Both the position numbers and the translations under genes were made by a program. Under the pieces are notes generated by a model. That model was not told the DNA's origin, searched no databases, and saw nothing but the letters and a program-made list of their open reading frames with translations. Source: Novakomyces olei (Eukaryota > Ascomycota > Novakomycetes > Novakomycetales > Novakomycetaceae). Taken from it: a DNA stretch of 64,000 nucleotides. Positions within the stretch are counted from its first letter, which is position 1; every line of letters starts with the position of its first letter. Below are positions 11,568 through 22,781 of the stretch, piece after piece. The stretch lies in contig JADEYG010000012.1 of assembly GCA_016906335.1 (NCBI GenBank), forward strand, positions 496,501 through 560,500. Reading direction: 5' to 3'.

Positions 11568-12740
11568 ATGGCTCTAAAAGGCTGGCGCAGAGAGCGGGTA
11601 AAGCCATTACGTGGCGGCCGCGTAATACCCTCTCGCCCACTGCGGCCGGTTGTTATTGACAGATCCCAGAGTTTACAAGTGCAGCGTGTACAGCTGCAGA
11701 GGCACGTCTACAGCCTTGTCAATTCTCCAACTGCCCCGGCTTCACGAGTTTTGCCAGAGCTCAAACGCGTTTGTCAGCCCGGCAATGATCATTTGGTGGG
11801 TATCCGCGTCCTCAATCAGATACTGCACTATTACTTAAACGTCCGCGACGACAGGCGTCAGGGCAGAGCTTTTCTACAGCGCATTCTTCTTCCTCGCAGT
11901 GAACCGGATCGGGTTACGTTCAACACGCTCCTAAAGCACTTGAGCCGGCACGCAAAAGCGCCCGGTGACCGGTACAGTCTTGGGCTGTTTATGCGTGTTT
12001 TGGGGCAAATGCACCAGTTGAAGATTGAGCCGGACGCGTACACGTGGGCAATGATACTCAAGGTAGCGAGGCCTCAGGATATACCCAATTTGCTACGGTT
12101 CATTGAGCGATCAGGTGTCCATCTGACTGCTCCTTTGCTCGGCGTGGCCTTGAGCTCGGCACGTACGGACTGGCGTGCGTGGCTTGAGCAAAAGGCAAAA
12201 GTGCCTGCGCCACAGCGATTAGCTGTAACGAATACCCTTCTGCGCCATGCAATCACGAGGAACGAGATTAGCAGTGCAGAGGTTTGGCAGGTGGTGGATA
12301 CTTGGGCACAGCATTTCGTGTTTGACCACTATATATACAGTGCAATGCTGAGTAGGGCCCGGCACGAACGTGACTGGGAAGCGGCACTGGACACCCTGCG
12401 CCGATACTACCGCCACCATACCGTTAATGAACACGTTCTTTCCCGATTATTACCGGCTTTTGCGGCTGCAGGTCGCCGCCGGGAGCTGGTGACAGCGGTT
12501 GAAATTGCACATTTAGAGATTGCTGTAATCGGACGGCCATTAAAACAGTATCTACGGAGGCTGCCTATAGAGGTGCCATTGCAGCCAAAGCCTGTTTCAG
12601 AGGCCTGTATACAAGAATGGGAGGCATTGACAGGGCAGCCTTGGCACCGTCGTGCTCTTAATGAGAGACTGCGGCAGCAAACAGAGGTGGAATTTGCTCT
12701 TACTGTGCAGAAATGGAGGGTCACGAATATGATAGAGTAA
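11568..12740 (+). CDS. Pentatricopeptide-repeat (PPR) protein, probably mitochondrial
   Basis: A single exon encodes 390 residues. PPR proteins bind organellar RNA through tandem 35-residue helical hairpins. A typical repeat is visible at about residues 122-170, with VTFNTLLKHLSRH and then IEPDAYTWAMILKVA. Further degenerate helical repeats follow, including FDHYIYSAMLSRARHERDWE and EHVLSRLLPAFAAAGRRRE. The N-terminus is very Arg-rich with few acidic residues (ALKGWRRERVKPLRGGR), suggesting mitochondrial import. I cannot name an ortholog, and the RNA target is unknown. It is convergent with COQ5. Confidence 0.75.
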   Translation: MALKGWRRERVKPLRGGRVIPSRPLRPVVIDRSQSLQVQRVQLQRHVYSLVNSPTAPASRVLPELKRVCQPGNDHLVGIRVLNQILHYYLNVRDDRRQGRAFLQRILLPRSEPDRVTFNTLLKHLSRHAKAPGDRYSLGLFMRVLGQMHQLKIEPDAYTWAMILKVARPQDIPNLLRFIERSGVHLTAPLLGVALSSARTDWRAWLEQKAKVPAPQRLAVTNTLLRHAITRNEISSAEVWQVVDTWAQHFVFDHYIYSAMLSRARHERDWEAALDTLRRYYRHHTVNEHVLSRLLPAFAAAGRRRELVTAVEIAHLEIAVIGRPLKQYLRRLPIEVPLQPKPVSEACIQEWEALTGQPWHRRALNERLRQQTEVEFALTVQKWRVTNMIE

Positions 12741-12826
12741 TGGGCATTCTGTCGTGTGGATCAGTGCATGCATGACTAATGATGAGATTTGTTTGGAGAC
12801 CATTATTTGAGACCATTGTTGGTAGA

Positions 12827-12898
12827 CACTTTTGTAGTCACTTTTGTAGTCACTTTTGTAGTCACTTTTGTAGTCACTTTTGTAGTCACTTTTGTAGC
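12827..12898. repeat. 12-bp tandem repeat (CACTTTTGTAGT), six units
   Basis: Six near-perfect units lie in the 207-bp convergent gap between the PPR gene and COQ5. Confidence 0.95.
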
Positions 12899-12947
12899 AT
12901 TACTAGCTAGACGCATCATTAGACACAATACTAGCTCTATACCTCTA

Positions 12948-13856
12948 TCAAGCCCCCGTCTTTACAGCGGTATGAATAGCGGCTACGCCAAACGTTAGAT
13001 CCTCGTACCCAGTCTCCCCCGCCAGCTCGAACCCCGCATCCTTGATCATTTGGGCAAACTGAGTCTGTGAGGGAAACCGCTCGATAGACTCGACGAGGTA
13101 CTGGTAGCTGTCACGGTCTCCGGCGATAAGTGACCCCATTACGGGGATAACGGAGAAGGAATAGGCGCGGTACAGCTGTGCCAGCAAAGGAGGGTGCACT
13201 TTAGAAAACTCGAGACAGGAAAAGACGCCGCCCGGCCGAAGGACGCGGTGTGCTTGCTTCAGTACGCGGTTGATATGCGTGCAATTGCGGATGCCAAAAG
13301 CGATAGTGTAAAGGTCAATTGACTCGTCACCGACGGCACTCAGCTCCTCTGCATTTTGCTCAATAAACCGTAGACGCGAAGAGCCATTGTAGCGCGAGTC
13401 ACGTGCCCGCGACTCGCCCTGCCGAAGCATATCCGCATTTATATCGGCCACAGTCACGCGCGTCTTTACGTCATGGTTCACGTCGCTGGCCCAGTCGAGC
13501 AGGCGGAAGGCAATGTCTCCAGTGCCGCCGGCCACGTCGAGGACGTCGAGTCCCGACAGAGAGCCCGGATCGAGTTTGGCCACATAGTAATCCTTCCATA
13601 ACCTGTGCACTCCCGCCGACATGGCATCGTTCATTACGTCATACCTGCTGGCAACGGAGGAAAAGACTTGGCCGACCAACGATTCTTTTGCCTGCTCTGG
13701 CACACTGCGAAACCCAAAATGCGTTTGCTTTTTGGCAGTAGTGCCCGTCTCATTGCCGCCGTCTGCGTTTGATTGCAGCGACGGCACACTAGTCACCAGG
13801 CTTCGGAGCCTCGGCGCTCCGAGTGCGTGCCGCAGCCGAGGAACTGCCCGATGCAT
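12948..13856 (-). CDS. COQ5: COQ5, ubiquinone C-methyltransferase
   Basis: A single exon encodes 302 residues. COQ5 (UbiE family) performs the only C-methylation in ubiquinone synthesis, converting demethoxy-demethyl-Q to demethoxy-Q on the matrix side of the inner membrane within the CoQ synthome. The Arg-rich N-terminus fits a mitochondrial presequence. The body shows the family landmarks FGFRSVPEQAKESLVGQVF, RYDVMNDAMSAGVHRLWKD, SAM-motif I LDVAGGTGDIAFR, AFGIRNCTHI and the GGVFSCLEFSKV block. Its length agrees with other eukaryotic COQ5 proteins. Three telomere-like GGGTTA repeats lie about 65 bp upstream of the start. Confidence 0.97.
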   Translation of the reverse strand: MHRAVPRLRHALGAPRLRSLVTSVPSLQSNADGGNETGTTAKKQTHFGFRSVPEQAKESLVGQVFSSVASRYDVMNDAMSAGVHRLWKDYYVAKLDPGSLSGLDVLDVAGGTGDIAFRLLDWASDVNHDVKTRVTVADINADMLRQGESRARDSRYNGSSRLRFIEQNAEELSAVGDESIDLYTIAFGIRNCTHINRVLKQAHRVLRPGGVFSCLEFSKVHPPLLAQLYRAYSFSVIPVMGSLIAGDRDSYQYLVESIERFPSQTQFAQMIKDAGFELAGETGYEDLTFGVAAIHTAVKTGA

Positions 13857-14795
13857 TACGCCAGACTGGTTGTCGCTGCTGCCTGTCGTTTGACCTAAAC
13901 TAGTTGAAAAGTTAATATTGGGTTAGGGTTAGGGTTAATATCGGATTTAGAGGGTTAATATTTATACAGCTGACCAAGCGGTGCTGGCGCGCGTGGACAA
14001 ACGATCAGCGACGGCCAGACTATTTTGCTTGTACAAACATTTCAATCGTATCACCGTCTCTAATCGTATATTAATACTTGATTCGAGCGAGTTTTGCTTC
14101 AAGATGTTGCTGGCACGCAACAGTTCCATACACTTGTGACGTACAGTATAATCGATGCCATACTCTTATATCCTATTAAACAGTAGAATAGACGCAAAAA
14201 AGACGCAAAAAAGACAACAAAGGCGGTAAATTTCCACGAGCCAGGCCTTTACAACTATATACGCTGCAATTGCAAAAAAACACGAATGCTCGTCTACTCT
14301 GTGTAAAAAAATACGACACACGACCGTTAAAACGGCCCCCACTCTTGGACGCGCCCTTCTTTTGAACCCTTCTTCTATACAGAAAACCCTACCAAACATT
14401 CCGCCACGGCGAAAACCCTGAAACAATTACAAGCAAGGAAAAACCGTGGCGGCTATTGGTAGATAAGGCGAAATAAATCGGGTGGCCAGCAATTACTGTC
14501 GCCCCGAACCGACACACAATAGGATAAAGCGCGTACTATTATTATAGCGCAGGTGTATTTTTGCTTGACTTTATTAAAAGATTTTGCCTCGTGGACGATA
14601 CCACTTTTTAATTATAAAGAGCAGTTCATCGGGTGTTGTGTGGTACTGCTTTGTGGAATTCACACGGGCGTTTGGAACCAGCTTTTGACTTTTATAAGCC
14701 ATTGCCAAACCTGCCATTGGCCTGACAAACAAGTGTATAGACCCATCCCTCGAGCGGTCTAGTGGCAAGCTGTTCCGGGAAATTCTGCAGTCGAA
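13857..14795. promoter_or_regulatory. COQ5/CYB5 divergent intergenic region with (GGGTTA)3
   Basis: Positions 13920-13937 are three perfect GGGTTA units, about 64-81 bp before the COQ5 ATG. An ATTGG (CCAAT-type) element lies near 14453 on the cytochrome b5 side. A minus-strand frame at 14166-14426 has no ATG-led family resemblance and is not called. No RNA gene is seen. Confidence 0.5.
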
Positions 14796-15247
14796 ATGGC
14801 AGATCAAACGGCAGAGTCTTTGGCCGATGTGAAGGTGTTTAGTGCGGCCGAGGTGGCTGAAATGAAAACCCGTGAGAAGACTGCAATCATTATTCATGGC
14901 AAAGTCTACAACGTGTCACCGTTCCTTGACGAGCACCCTGGCGGTGAAGAAGTGCTAACAGATTTGGCTGGTCAAGATGCCACTGAGGCATTTGAAGATG
15001 TTGGTCATAGCGACGAGGCGCGTGGTATGCTGCCGGGCCTCTTTATTGGCGAATTGAAAGCAGGCGAGAAGACGACCCAGGGCTCTCCCTCCGGTGTGCA
15101 TGTAGGACCAAAGACTTCGTCTGGCCCAGCGTATGTTTTTATCAAAATTTATCTGCCATCTACTAAAATACCAGCGTCTCTCCACTACTCATCGTCTTTG
15201 CACTCATCGTCGGCTTCGCCGCATACCAGTTTGTTCTGCAAAAGTAA
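14796..15247 (+). CDS. CYB5: Cytochrome b5, tail-anchored
   Basis: Exons 14796-15130 and 15175-15247 give 135 residues. Cytochrome b5 is an ER (or outer mitochondrial) membrane haemoprotein that passes electrons to desaturases, hydroxylases and P450s. The haem-binding domain contains the axial HPGG motif (LDEHPGGEEVLTDLAGQDAT) and the second axial histidine in DVGHSDEAR. A Gly/Ser/Thr linker follows. The short second exon supplies a 20-residue hydrophobic anchor, VSPLLIVFALIVGFAAYQFV, and a short LQK tail. The 44-bp intron has TACTAAA before the acceptor. Reading through the intron would replace the anchor with a long low-complexity tail encoded by microsatellite, which supports the spliced model. 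Confidence 0.95.
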
Positions 15248-15386
15248 CTGCGCTATACAAAGAGAAGGAGGGTTCCTACATTATTCGCATAGCGTTCATA
15301 GACGAGAATTATACATAATTTATCCAAATACAATATTGGTTTTGAGTTGGTCTAGTTTTTTTTTGCTCTATAGTTTATGCGAACGC

Positions 15387-15545
15387 TTATTATTTATTAT
15401 TTATTATTTATTATTTATTATTTATTATTTATTATTTATTATTTATTATTTATTATTTATTATTTATTATTTATTATTTATTCATTATTTATTCATTATT
15501 TATATTTATATTTATATTTATATTTATATTTATATTTATATTTAT
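15387..15545. repeat. (TTATTTA)n then (TTTATA)n microsatellites
   Basis: About 14 heptamer units run into about seven TTTATA hexamers between CYB5 and CCDC47. The rest of 15248-15797 is AT-rich and has no recognisable gene. Confidence 0.9.
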
Positions 15546-15797
15546 GGTTTACTTAAATTATTATTATAGTTTATATTATAATTAAAATTTAATATGGTTG
15601 ATATTTATTATTTCTCTTAGTTTATTAATTCTTGTTTTATCGCTTATTCTCTTCAAGTGTCAAATTGTATCGTCCATAGTAATGATCGCACAACCGAATA
15701 ATATAATGAATATTACGAGTATTATGAATATATTACGAATTACGAAAAACTGGCGGACGGTAGTGAATACGAGCACAGATTTGCTCCGCGTTCTGTT

Positions 15798-17306
15798 ATG
15801 AAGGCGGTAGTTGCGCTAGCGCTAGTCCATTGGGCGCAGGCTCGCGATGAGGCCGCTGGGTCTGAGGGTAATGGAAATTTACTATAGATTCTAACAGCAC
15901 ATTCAGAATCGCCTACTATTCTCGAGCGACTTGCCGCGCAAGATTTTCGAATGGAGGCGTGGATGCTCGCTGGCGTAGTGTTCCTGCTTACAGTATGGGC
16001 AATTGGCAGCGTCGTCAATGAGCGTAAATGCAAAGCAGTTTTTGGCGAAGTCACGGCAGTTTTAAAATCTCAATTTGCTCAAGTCGGATTCGCTGCCGAT
16101 GAACCGCCTTTGCGACGCGAAAGCGCGTCCGCTTTTGCTACTTATGCCACGGGCCGTGTGGGTATCGCGTACGCTCATATCCAGCTGGCACTTGTCCCGC
16201 GCCAAGACCCGCTCCGGTTTGTTACGGGATTCTTACGGGAACTGTTGCCGTCGAGTATAGTGGCAGAGGAAAGTGGTGGCGACCATTTACTGCTCGATAT
16301 CATCCCGCACGATCCACGTGCGTATGACGACATCGTGTTTGGTATCGTGTCAAAGGCGCGTATGCGGCAACTGCGCGAGTCGCGCTACGATCTGCAGTTT
16401 ACGCGCACGTCTGAAGCGAAGCCTTTGCCTTTGTCGCATATTTACATGACGGAGAGCGCTGAGATTATTCCTCTCTTAATCGACTCGGCCGACGCGCTCC
16501 CCAAGAATATCGATCTCGTGGAGTATATCATTATGACGGACCAGCCTAATGTGCAACCTCACTCGTAAGTTTGCAAAGGAAAAGAATTGCAGTTGGTGTG
16601 GCTTGAAGAATAAAAGGACCAGTGAAAGTGGATGATCGTTTAAACAAGAGCTTTTTTTAAAATAAAATAATATATATTTTAAAATTAAAAATTAAAAATT
16701 AAAAATTAAAAATTAAAAATTAAAAATTTAAAATTAAAAATTTAAAATTAAAAATTAAAAATTAATTAAACAAAAAAAAAAAGGTGGATGGCCTGCTTTA
16801 CTTTTTACAATGCCAGTGTCCAAGCTGCCGAATACATTATTATTATTGACAATACCCTTATCACATCAGCTCTATATACGTGTTGCTAACTAAACCTCAG
16901 ACTTGCTCAACTGAGCCGTGCTCAGAAGCGTATTGTCGTGTCGCTGCGTGTTGGTGGCGACTATACGCGACTGGCAGAAACTTTGGACTCTGTATTTGCC
17001 CTCGTCGATGGCCTTTTGCGCCGTGCTCATTTCCGTCCGGAAGTGAATCGCAAACTGGCAAAAGCTCGAGCTGAAGCAAGTTCTGAGATCAAAAAGATCG
17101 AAGCGGAAGAAGCAGCGTCTGAGTCTGCTTCGTCATCAACCTCGTCTGCGGCTGAGAGTGCACGTGATCGTGCTCGAGCTGAACGCGAAAAAGCGGAACA
17201 GGAACGCGTAAGCCGTCTTTCGGCTGAAGAGCAACGCAAATATCGTGAACGCGAAGAGCGTCGTCGTTTGCGTAAACAACAAGCTAAAATGTCGCGTCGT
17301 CACTAG
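15798..17306 (+). CDS. CCDC47: CCDC47 homologue (PAT complex subunit, DUF1682)
   Basis: Predicted exons 15798-15867, 15898-16564 and 16901-17306 give 380 residues. CCDC47 pairs with Asterix in the PAT complex, an ER chaperone at the translocon for multipass membrane proteins. The first exon encodes a signal peptide (KAVVALALVHWAQA), followed by a short luminal acidic region. A transmembrane segment (MLAGVVFLLTVWAIGSVV) is followed by the cytosolic DUF1682 domain. The third exon supplies the highly charged C-terminal coiled coil ending KQQAKMSRRH. The first intron would be only 30 bp but ends in CTAACAG and keeps phase. Without it the signal peptide is lost. The second intron (336 bp) is filled with AAAATT repeats. 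Human CCDC47 has a longer acidic luminal region. Confidence 0.85.
16677..16765. repeat. (AAAATT)n microsatellite in CCDC47 intron 2
   Basis: About 13 units of AAAAATT/AAAATT lie within the second intron, immediately followed by a poly(A) run. Confidence 0.85.
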
Positions 17307-17462
17307 TCTGTGTATCTGAGTAATCAGGCATCGAACTCAATCGTCGTCTGGGACATTAATGTAAGCACATGCCGACTGAGCAAGAGAGTATGAAAGTAAT
17401 TGAACGGCCTTGCGTAATGTTCAGTTTTGTTCATTTATTTAAAGCGTAAAAAATCTGTTTTA

Positions 17463-17560
17463 TATATATGTACCTAATATATGTACCTAATATATGATCT
17501 AATATATGATCTAATATATGATCTAATATATGATCTAATATATTATATGTACCTGATATA
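17463..17560. repeat. Interspersed 12-13-bp repeats (TATATGTACCTAA / TATATGATCTAA)
   Basis: Two TATATGTACCTAA units are followed by four TATATGATCTAA units, then a partial TATATGTACCTGA copy. They sit in the convergent gap (17307-17731) between CCDC47 and the kinase gene. Nothing else is seen in the gap. Confidence 0.85.
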
Positions 17561-17731
17561 TAAATACCTCTTATATTATTAAAGTATAGTCCCACTCGCC
17601 AACTCGAATAAAAGGACAGCGCGCAAAAACTCCAAAATGCTATCGTCAAGGCGGAATTTTATTTAATCCTCGACTCGCTATTCATTCAATCCACACATAT
17701 TCTAATATCAAACCTCTCATAAATAATCAAT

Positions 17732-20700
17732 TCACCCATGGGTATTTACTTGATGCTTTATCGCACGGAACCCTTCACTCATGATCGACAGAGTAGAATC
17801 AAGGTTGTCAAGCACTCGTTCTACTTCTTGCAGTAGAGGCTCAGTAGAGTCAATCGCAGGCGAACCCAGCTGCGTTCTCAATACTCCCAAATCCAAGTCT
17901 TGCAATGGTGTAAGCTCCAGCCGTCCAGTACTATTGATATTATGACTGGGGCTGTTTGTGCTGTGCATGCCTCTCTGTGAAAGTAGGGCAGACGAGGGCA
18001 CTGCACCGGGAAGAACTCGTCTCATACTCGGCCCTACTCGAGAAGCTGGGCCTACAGTAGAATCGCCGGCTTCATTGGCCCCTCCACCTCCACGCGTGGG
18101 TGAAGGGGGAAGGAAAAGTGGGGGTCTAGTACTATCCCGTCCTGTTTCCATCCCACCCGGAGTACCCAACCGTAATCGCGCCTGGTCCGTGCGCCCACTC
18201 TCTATCGTTGATGACGTCATTTCCGCAGCCGATAGCACTTGCTTGCTGCCTGTGAATGATGAATCGGTGGCCTTATGGTCTGACGAAACTTTTGCTGTAG
18301 TGGAAGAAGAGCTCGCGGCTGAAGCTGCCGTCGTGGCAGAGCCAGACTGCTGCTGTTTTCGATTACGCTGAATCTGATGAAGCATATCCGACTTGTCAGA
18401 ATTCGACCGGCCTCTTGCGCCCATAAGAATAGGGTAATGCTGGTGTAAATTAGCAAAAGCTGAAGAGGTGCTCGATGAGCTGGGTGCAAGATTATGCAGC
18501 TTTGGAGGACTCGCTGCCTTGCGAGGCACAACAGATCCCTCGTTCGGTCTGAGGATGCTTGGCTGTAATTTTTTGGCAGTAGAACTGGCAGTAGAACTGG
18601 CAGTAGGATCCTGCAAAACAAGAGGCGTTCTCGGCAGCTGCTCATCTTCCTCCTGTGCTTTTGTTGATTGTGCCATGAGCGACATTGATCGCTGTGGCAG
18701 AGGAGTGCTCTGTGAATGATGAGGCATCGGAGGCGGTCTGACACCGATCCTTTTCTGAGGCAGAGGCGAAGGCTGCAGAGCAAAATCTGCATTTACTGGC
18801 GTTGGCACGTCCAGCTGGATCTGTGTCGGCTGTGACTGCTGAGACTGTATCTTTGTCCGCTCAGGAAAGAAGGCATTAGAATCGGTCAGGCCAGAGAGAT
18901 GCTTGTCAAGAGAGGCGTCCATCTGAGGGATATCTATCGGTGGGATATCAACTGCCAACGGCCTCCCTCCTGGAAGCTTATGGCGTAGTCCGGATGCTGC
19001 TGCAGAGGAAAGAGGAGGAATCTCGATTGCCGGAGAGTCTTTAGCCAGGATTTCCTGTAGGTCTTGTGTAGACGAGGCATCTTCTTCGAATAACTGCCGG
19101 AGCGGATGCGAAGGCGGCAGACCGGACAGTGTAGGTTTCTTTTGCATCGGCGGACGGGGAGCAGATGGGTGAGAGTGCTTTGTATATGACGCATTGGCCC
19201 TTAATGTGTCTCCATCATTTATTAGTCTATTGCTCTCTAAACTGCCGCTGCCCAAAAATGACGGCTTTCTCACTGTCGACTTCACTGTATCAAACTTCCA
19301 TCCACCGTCGTCCTGTTCATACGGGATACATTTAGGATCAGATGGGTCAAACGCCCGATCGTCATCATCTTCGTCATCATCTTCTTGACCCTCTTCTGAT
19401 ACTTTGGCTTCCCTCGAGTCCTCTAAAGAATCATACTGATCTTCAGCGGCCGCCTCATCAGCCTGCCCGGACGGTTCACCGCCGTGACCAAAAGACCTCT
19501 TGTCCATGTCTTCATCATCGTCCGACAAATCAGCCCCGACCAAAAGGGAATCACGAGCACGTGCACCAGCCGCAGTTTTAGCCCAGTTTTGGTAGCGGAA
19601 GATGAGGTCTTTCAGGATCGATACATGAATCTTTGTAGCACTTTTAATCCATTTGTGACGAAAAAGTTCTTCACTAGAAGGCCGTTCGTCTGGCTGCTCA
19701 TCCAGGCATGTTGCTACAAAGTCTTTCATGGCAGCAGAGAACTCGTTGCCCTCAAGCCGACTCGGCTTCGATCGTGGAATAAGAAATATTGCACGCATTG
19801 GCTCCTGGTCTGCATAGGGTGGATTACCCGTCGCAATTTCGTACAGCGTAATGCCAAAGGACCATATGTCTGCCTTGAAATTGTAAGCAGCCCCGTCAGT
19901 TACGACCTCGGGAGCCATCCAGTATGGAGTGCCAACAAAAGTTGACCTTTTCAACTGGTTAGTTTGCATTTGTGCGGCCACACCAAAATCGCAGAGCTGC
20001 ACATGGCCTTCCTCCGTCAGCAGTATATTCGCTGCTTTGATGTCACGATGAATGATCCCATTAGCGTGAATGTACCGCAAAGCCAATAGAATTTCATGTG
20101 CTATAACTGCCATGTATCGCTCTTCGATACGGCCGGCTTTCATTAGTGTACGTAGAGATCCACCAGAGCAATAATCCATTACAACCCATAACCGTGTTCC
20201 CACAACCTGACAGCCATGGTAACGTGTCACATTTACGGCACCGCCATTATTGCCCCTCCGATCGGCACTGCCTGTGTTTTTTATCTGTGCCAGCAAATTA
20301 ATTTCCCGCTGCACATCTGCCACCTCGCTCAATGATGTGTCGAGACTGAGGATTTTGATTGCCACTAGTTTGCCCGTAGCAATGTGCACACTGTTTGTTA
20401 GTAAACGCAAAGGAGAGGTCAAAGCAATAAAACATAATATAATTAATAATTAATAAATGATAATACGCTGTATAGCTCGGGCTGCGATTGAACAAACCCG
20501 TCCTCCAAAGTGGTCGCGCAGAAGGGATTATAAAACAAAGAGCATGGATGAAGGAATGAAAGAGACGGATCATATAATCCTTCAGGCCAAAAATTACAAG
20601 AACTAATTGAGGCAATAATTATATAAACAAATGAGCAAATGCTCGTTCATACTTCACAAAACCTGTGCCAACAACAATAAAAGATAGGTTTCATAATGCT

Positions 20701-20850
20701 CGAAAAAACTCCAACAGCATTCAATCATCCAAGATTTTCGGCACCACCAGACAAAAACACACAAAAATTAGTTGTAATATAATACCCTTTGTAAACACTG
20801 CCATAGCTGCCGCGCCCTATGAGCTCCTTCCTAGCATAAGCAGTCCGCAT
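17732..20850 (-). CDS. Germinal-centre-III / Nak1-Kic1-type Ste20 kinase
   Basis: Minus-strand exons 20850-20786 and 20390-17732, with a 395-bp intron, give about 907 residues. Fungal Nak1/Kic1 kinases act in the MOR/RAM network upstream of NDR kinases, controlling polarity and cell separation. The short first exon gives the glycine loop RKELIGRGSYGSVYKG, and joining it restores VHIATGKLVAIKIL with catalytic Lys at about 34. The kinase core shows IIHRDIKAANILL, CDFG and GTPYWMAPEV. A conserved post-kinase segment KDLIFRYQNWAKT precedes an acidic patch and a long Pro/Ser/Gln-rich disordered tail, ending in a helical segment. The acceptor of the intron is preceded by a perfect TACTAAC. Start choice is tentative, because a CTAAC..CAG just upstream of 20850 could be the acceptor of a further 5' exon. 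Confidence 0.88.
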
Positions 20851-21306
20851 CTGCCCCTTGACGATTGCTGCAAGGCGTCCACGTTAGCGTGTGCATGCAC
20901 GAGCTATAATCGAAGACCTTAAAACTAACTTGAGGGCGAAGACTTTAGCGGTTATCGGTACATGCCTGTATAATTATGCTTTGGCCGCGTAAGACTTTAC
21001 GTGAAGAATTTGAGAGTTAATCTTTATTAATAGCAGTACTCTACAAGACATTTTCACTATATCGCTGTTGTACACTTAAGTATACCGAGACGATGTGTTT
21101 TGTATATGTTTCAGATACAAATTTATTTTTAATTTATTTATTTATTTACTTTTTATATATATAAATACAAATATAAATATATTTTATTAGGTAGCCTATA
21201 GTAATTGCGATTGCTGTGATTTGAATACGCAGTATAATGAAATAGCACGTTATTGGTTCATTGTTACCGAGTACCACTGACCCATACTCTGACGCTTTCG
21301 AGCGAT
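20851..21306. other. Divergent promoter region, kinase / metaxin-like genes
   Basis: AT-rich sequence with a TTTATTTATTTATT stretch near 21125-21160. A possible acceptor site near 20880 (minus strand) may belong to an unrecognised 5' exon of the kinase gene. No other gene is seen. Confidence 0.35.
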
Positions 21307-22473
21307 ATGCCGGCAGCGACGCCGGCTTCGCCAGCACTCTCGTCTAATTCTGTTCTACGTGCGCCCAGTTATATTCGCCAGCTATTCGATGCTTTTCCTC
21401 TGGTTTCAAGGCCACCGCTGGCACCTTTTTCGCACAATTTCACGACAACTCCCGACCGAGTGCCTACGATTTATGGGGCAGCGTTAATAGACGACGGATC
21501 GGCAGATGCGCACGTACCCGGAACCTACAAGGCACGCGTCGGTAGCAATATCATAACGGGAGACCCGGTGAGCTTGACCTGGCTGGTAAGTTGAAATGCA
21601 AAGCTCTAAAGCACGTAAAATACAGATTCAATTTTGGAGATTAGAGTCTAATTGCCAAGACGTACGCGCGCATGTACAATCTGCCTGTACGCTTTGAGCC
21701 TGCGAGTAAGCACGCGGCTCCGGACGCGGCATTGCCGTTTGTGCACTGGCCTAATCGGAGCAAAACGTACACTCAGACACAGATGCACGAGTGGCTGGAA
21801 GAATACGCAGCCCATCATAAAGACGGAGAAAATCCGCCCGCTCCTACGGGAGACGTGATGGCTTTTCTTGACCTTGTAAATTCGTCGCTGCATGAAGCTT
21901 ATGTATGATGTAATTATCATGTGGCTGGTGGCTAACGTTTCCAGCTTTTTGCTCGGTACATTGATGGACCTGACCCGCAATCTCATGCTACATGGCCCGT
22001 CAATAAGTTTGAGGATTTTGAGCTTCGGCAGCGGGCTAGCGAAGAGATTGCACTCTCCCGTAGATGGACAATACTTGATAAAGATGAGGTATGAATCAGT
22101 GTACCGGTATATATGGATACATTTGTCTAGACATTTGTACTGGCCTTTGCCGTTCTTGTATTTTACATTTTCTCTCAGTGTCACATGATGTTATCTTGCG
22201 ACTAACGTAAAGGTATACGCTGATGCACGGGGCACATGGGATGCTTTGCAGTGCGTTCTTTCACCCGAGGGAAACTACCTCCTTGGTCAAAGCTCGCCGA
22301 CTCTGCTTGATGCCACTTTCTTTGCTTACGCTCATTTGATTTTGGCTGCGTCGGCATCTTCGTCGATTGGACGATCGCAGTTGGCCGAAGATTTACGCTC
22401 CCGTGAAGAGCTTGTTGCATACGCGTGTCGACTGTTTGACGAGGCTTACACTTCGCCTGACAAGGAGACTTAG
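21307..22473 (+). CDS. Metaxin / Sam35-like subunit of the mitochondrial SAM complex
   Basis: Exons 21307-21585, 21660-21902, 21945-22088 and 22213-22473 give 308 residues. Metaxin-2/Sam35 proteins have a GST-like fold on the cytosolic face of the outer mitochondrial membrane and help insert beta-barrel proteins. After an unstructured N-terminus the thioredoxin-like part reads SLTWLTYARMYNLPVRFEP with a downstream PFVHW. The helical domain has DVMAFLDLVNSSLHEAYLFARYIDG, comparable to the metaxin-2 AYMELVNNML block. The metaxin-type GQSSPTLLDATFFAYAHLIL follows in the last exon. All four exons keep phase 0, and three introns (74, 42 and 124 bp) have CTAAY before the AG. Metaxin-1/Sam37 is the main alternative. 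Sequence identity is low, so the subclass is uncertain. Confidence 0.75.
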
Positions 22474-22781
22474 ATAGATATGGCTATTAAAATGGGACAG
22501 GAGAGCAGATTGGCGTATCGCAAAAGGTACTGTCTTGTCTTATAATCAAGTTTATGTTATGACTTAGTCGCATCGCCTTTCCCTCTTTTTGTTCTCGGCT
22601 CCATTTCCCACTTGAACCTCGTCACCGGCATTTCCAAGTTTGTTACTAGGCTTTTATTTGGTGAAACCACACTAGTACTGCTGCAACACACTACGTCTAC
22701 ACTCTATACTTGTACAAGGCATTGGTCTCAGAGGGCCAATGCCAGAAACCGAAATTAATATGCAATATGTAATCCATTGGT
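22474..22781. other. Convergent intergenic region
   Basis: Shared 3' flank of the metaxin-like gene and RPL11. No further feature is seen. Confidence 0.4.

Noticed and set aside
12827-12898. CRISPR-like array
   Set aside because: The 12-bp units are contiguous with no spacers. It is a minisatellite in a eukaryotic genome.
13920-13937. Chromosome end (telomere)
   Set aside because: Only three units, flanked by ordinary genes on both sides. A promoter motif is more likely.
14166-14426. 86-codon minus-strand frame in the COQ5/CYB5 gap
   Set aside because: No motif and no ATG-led conserved sequence. It is probably chance.
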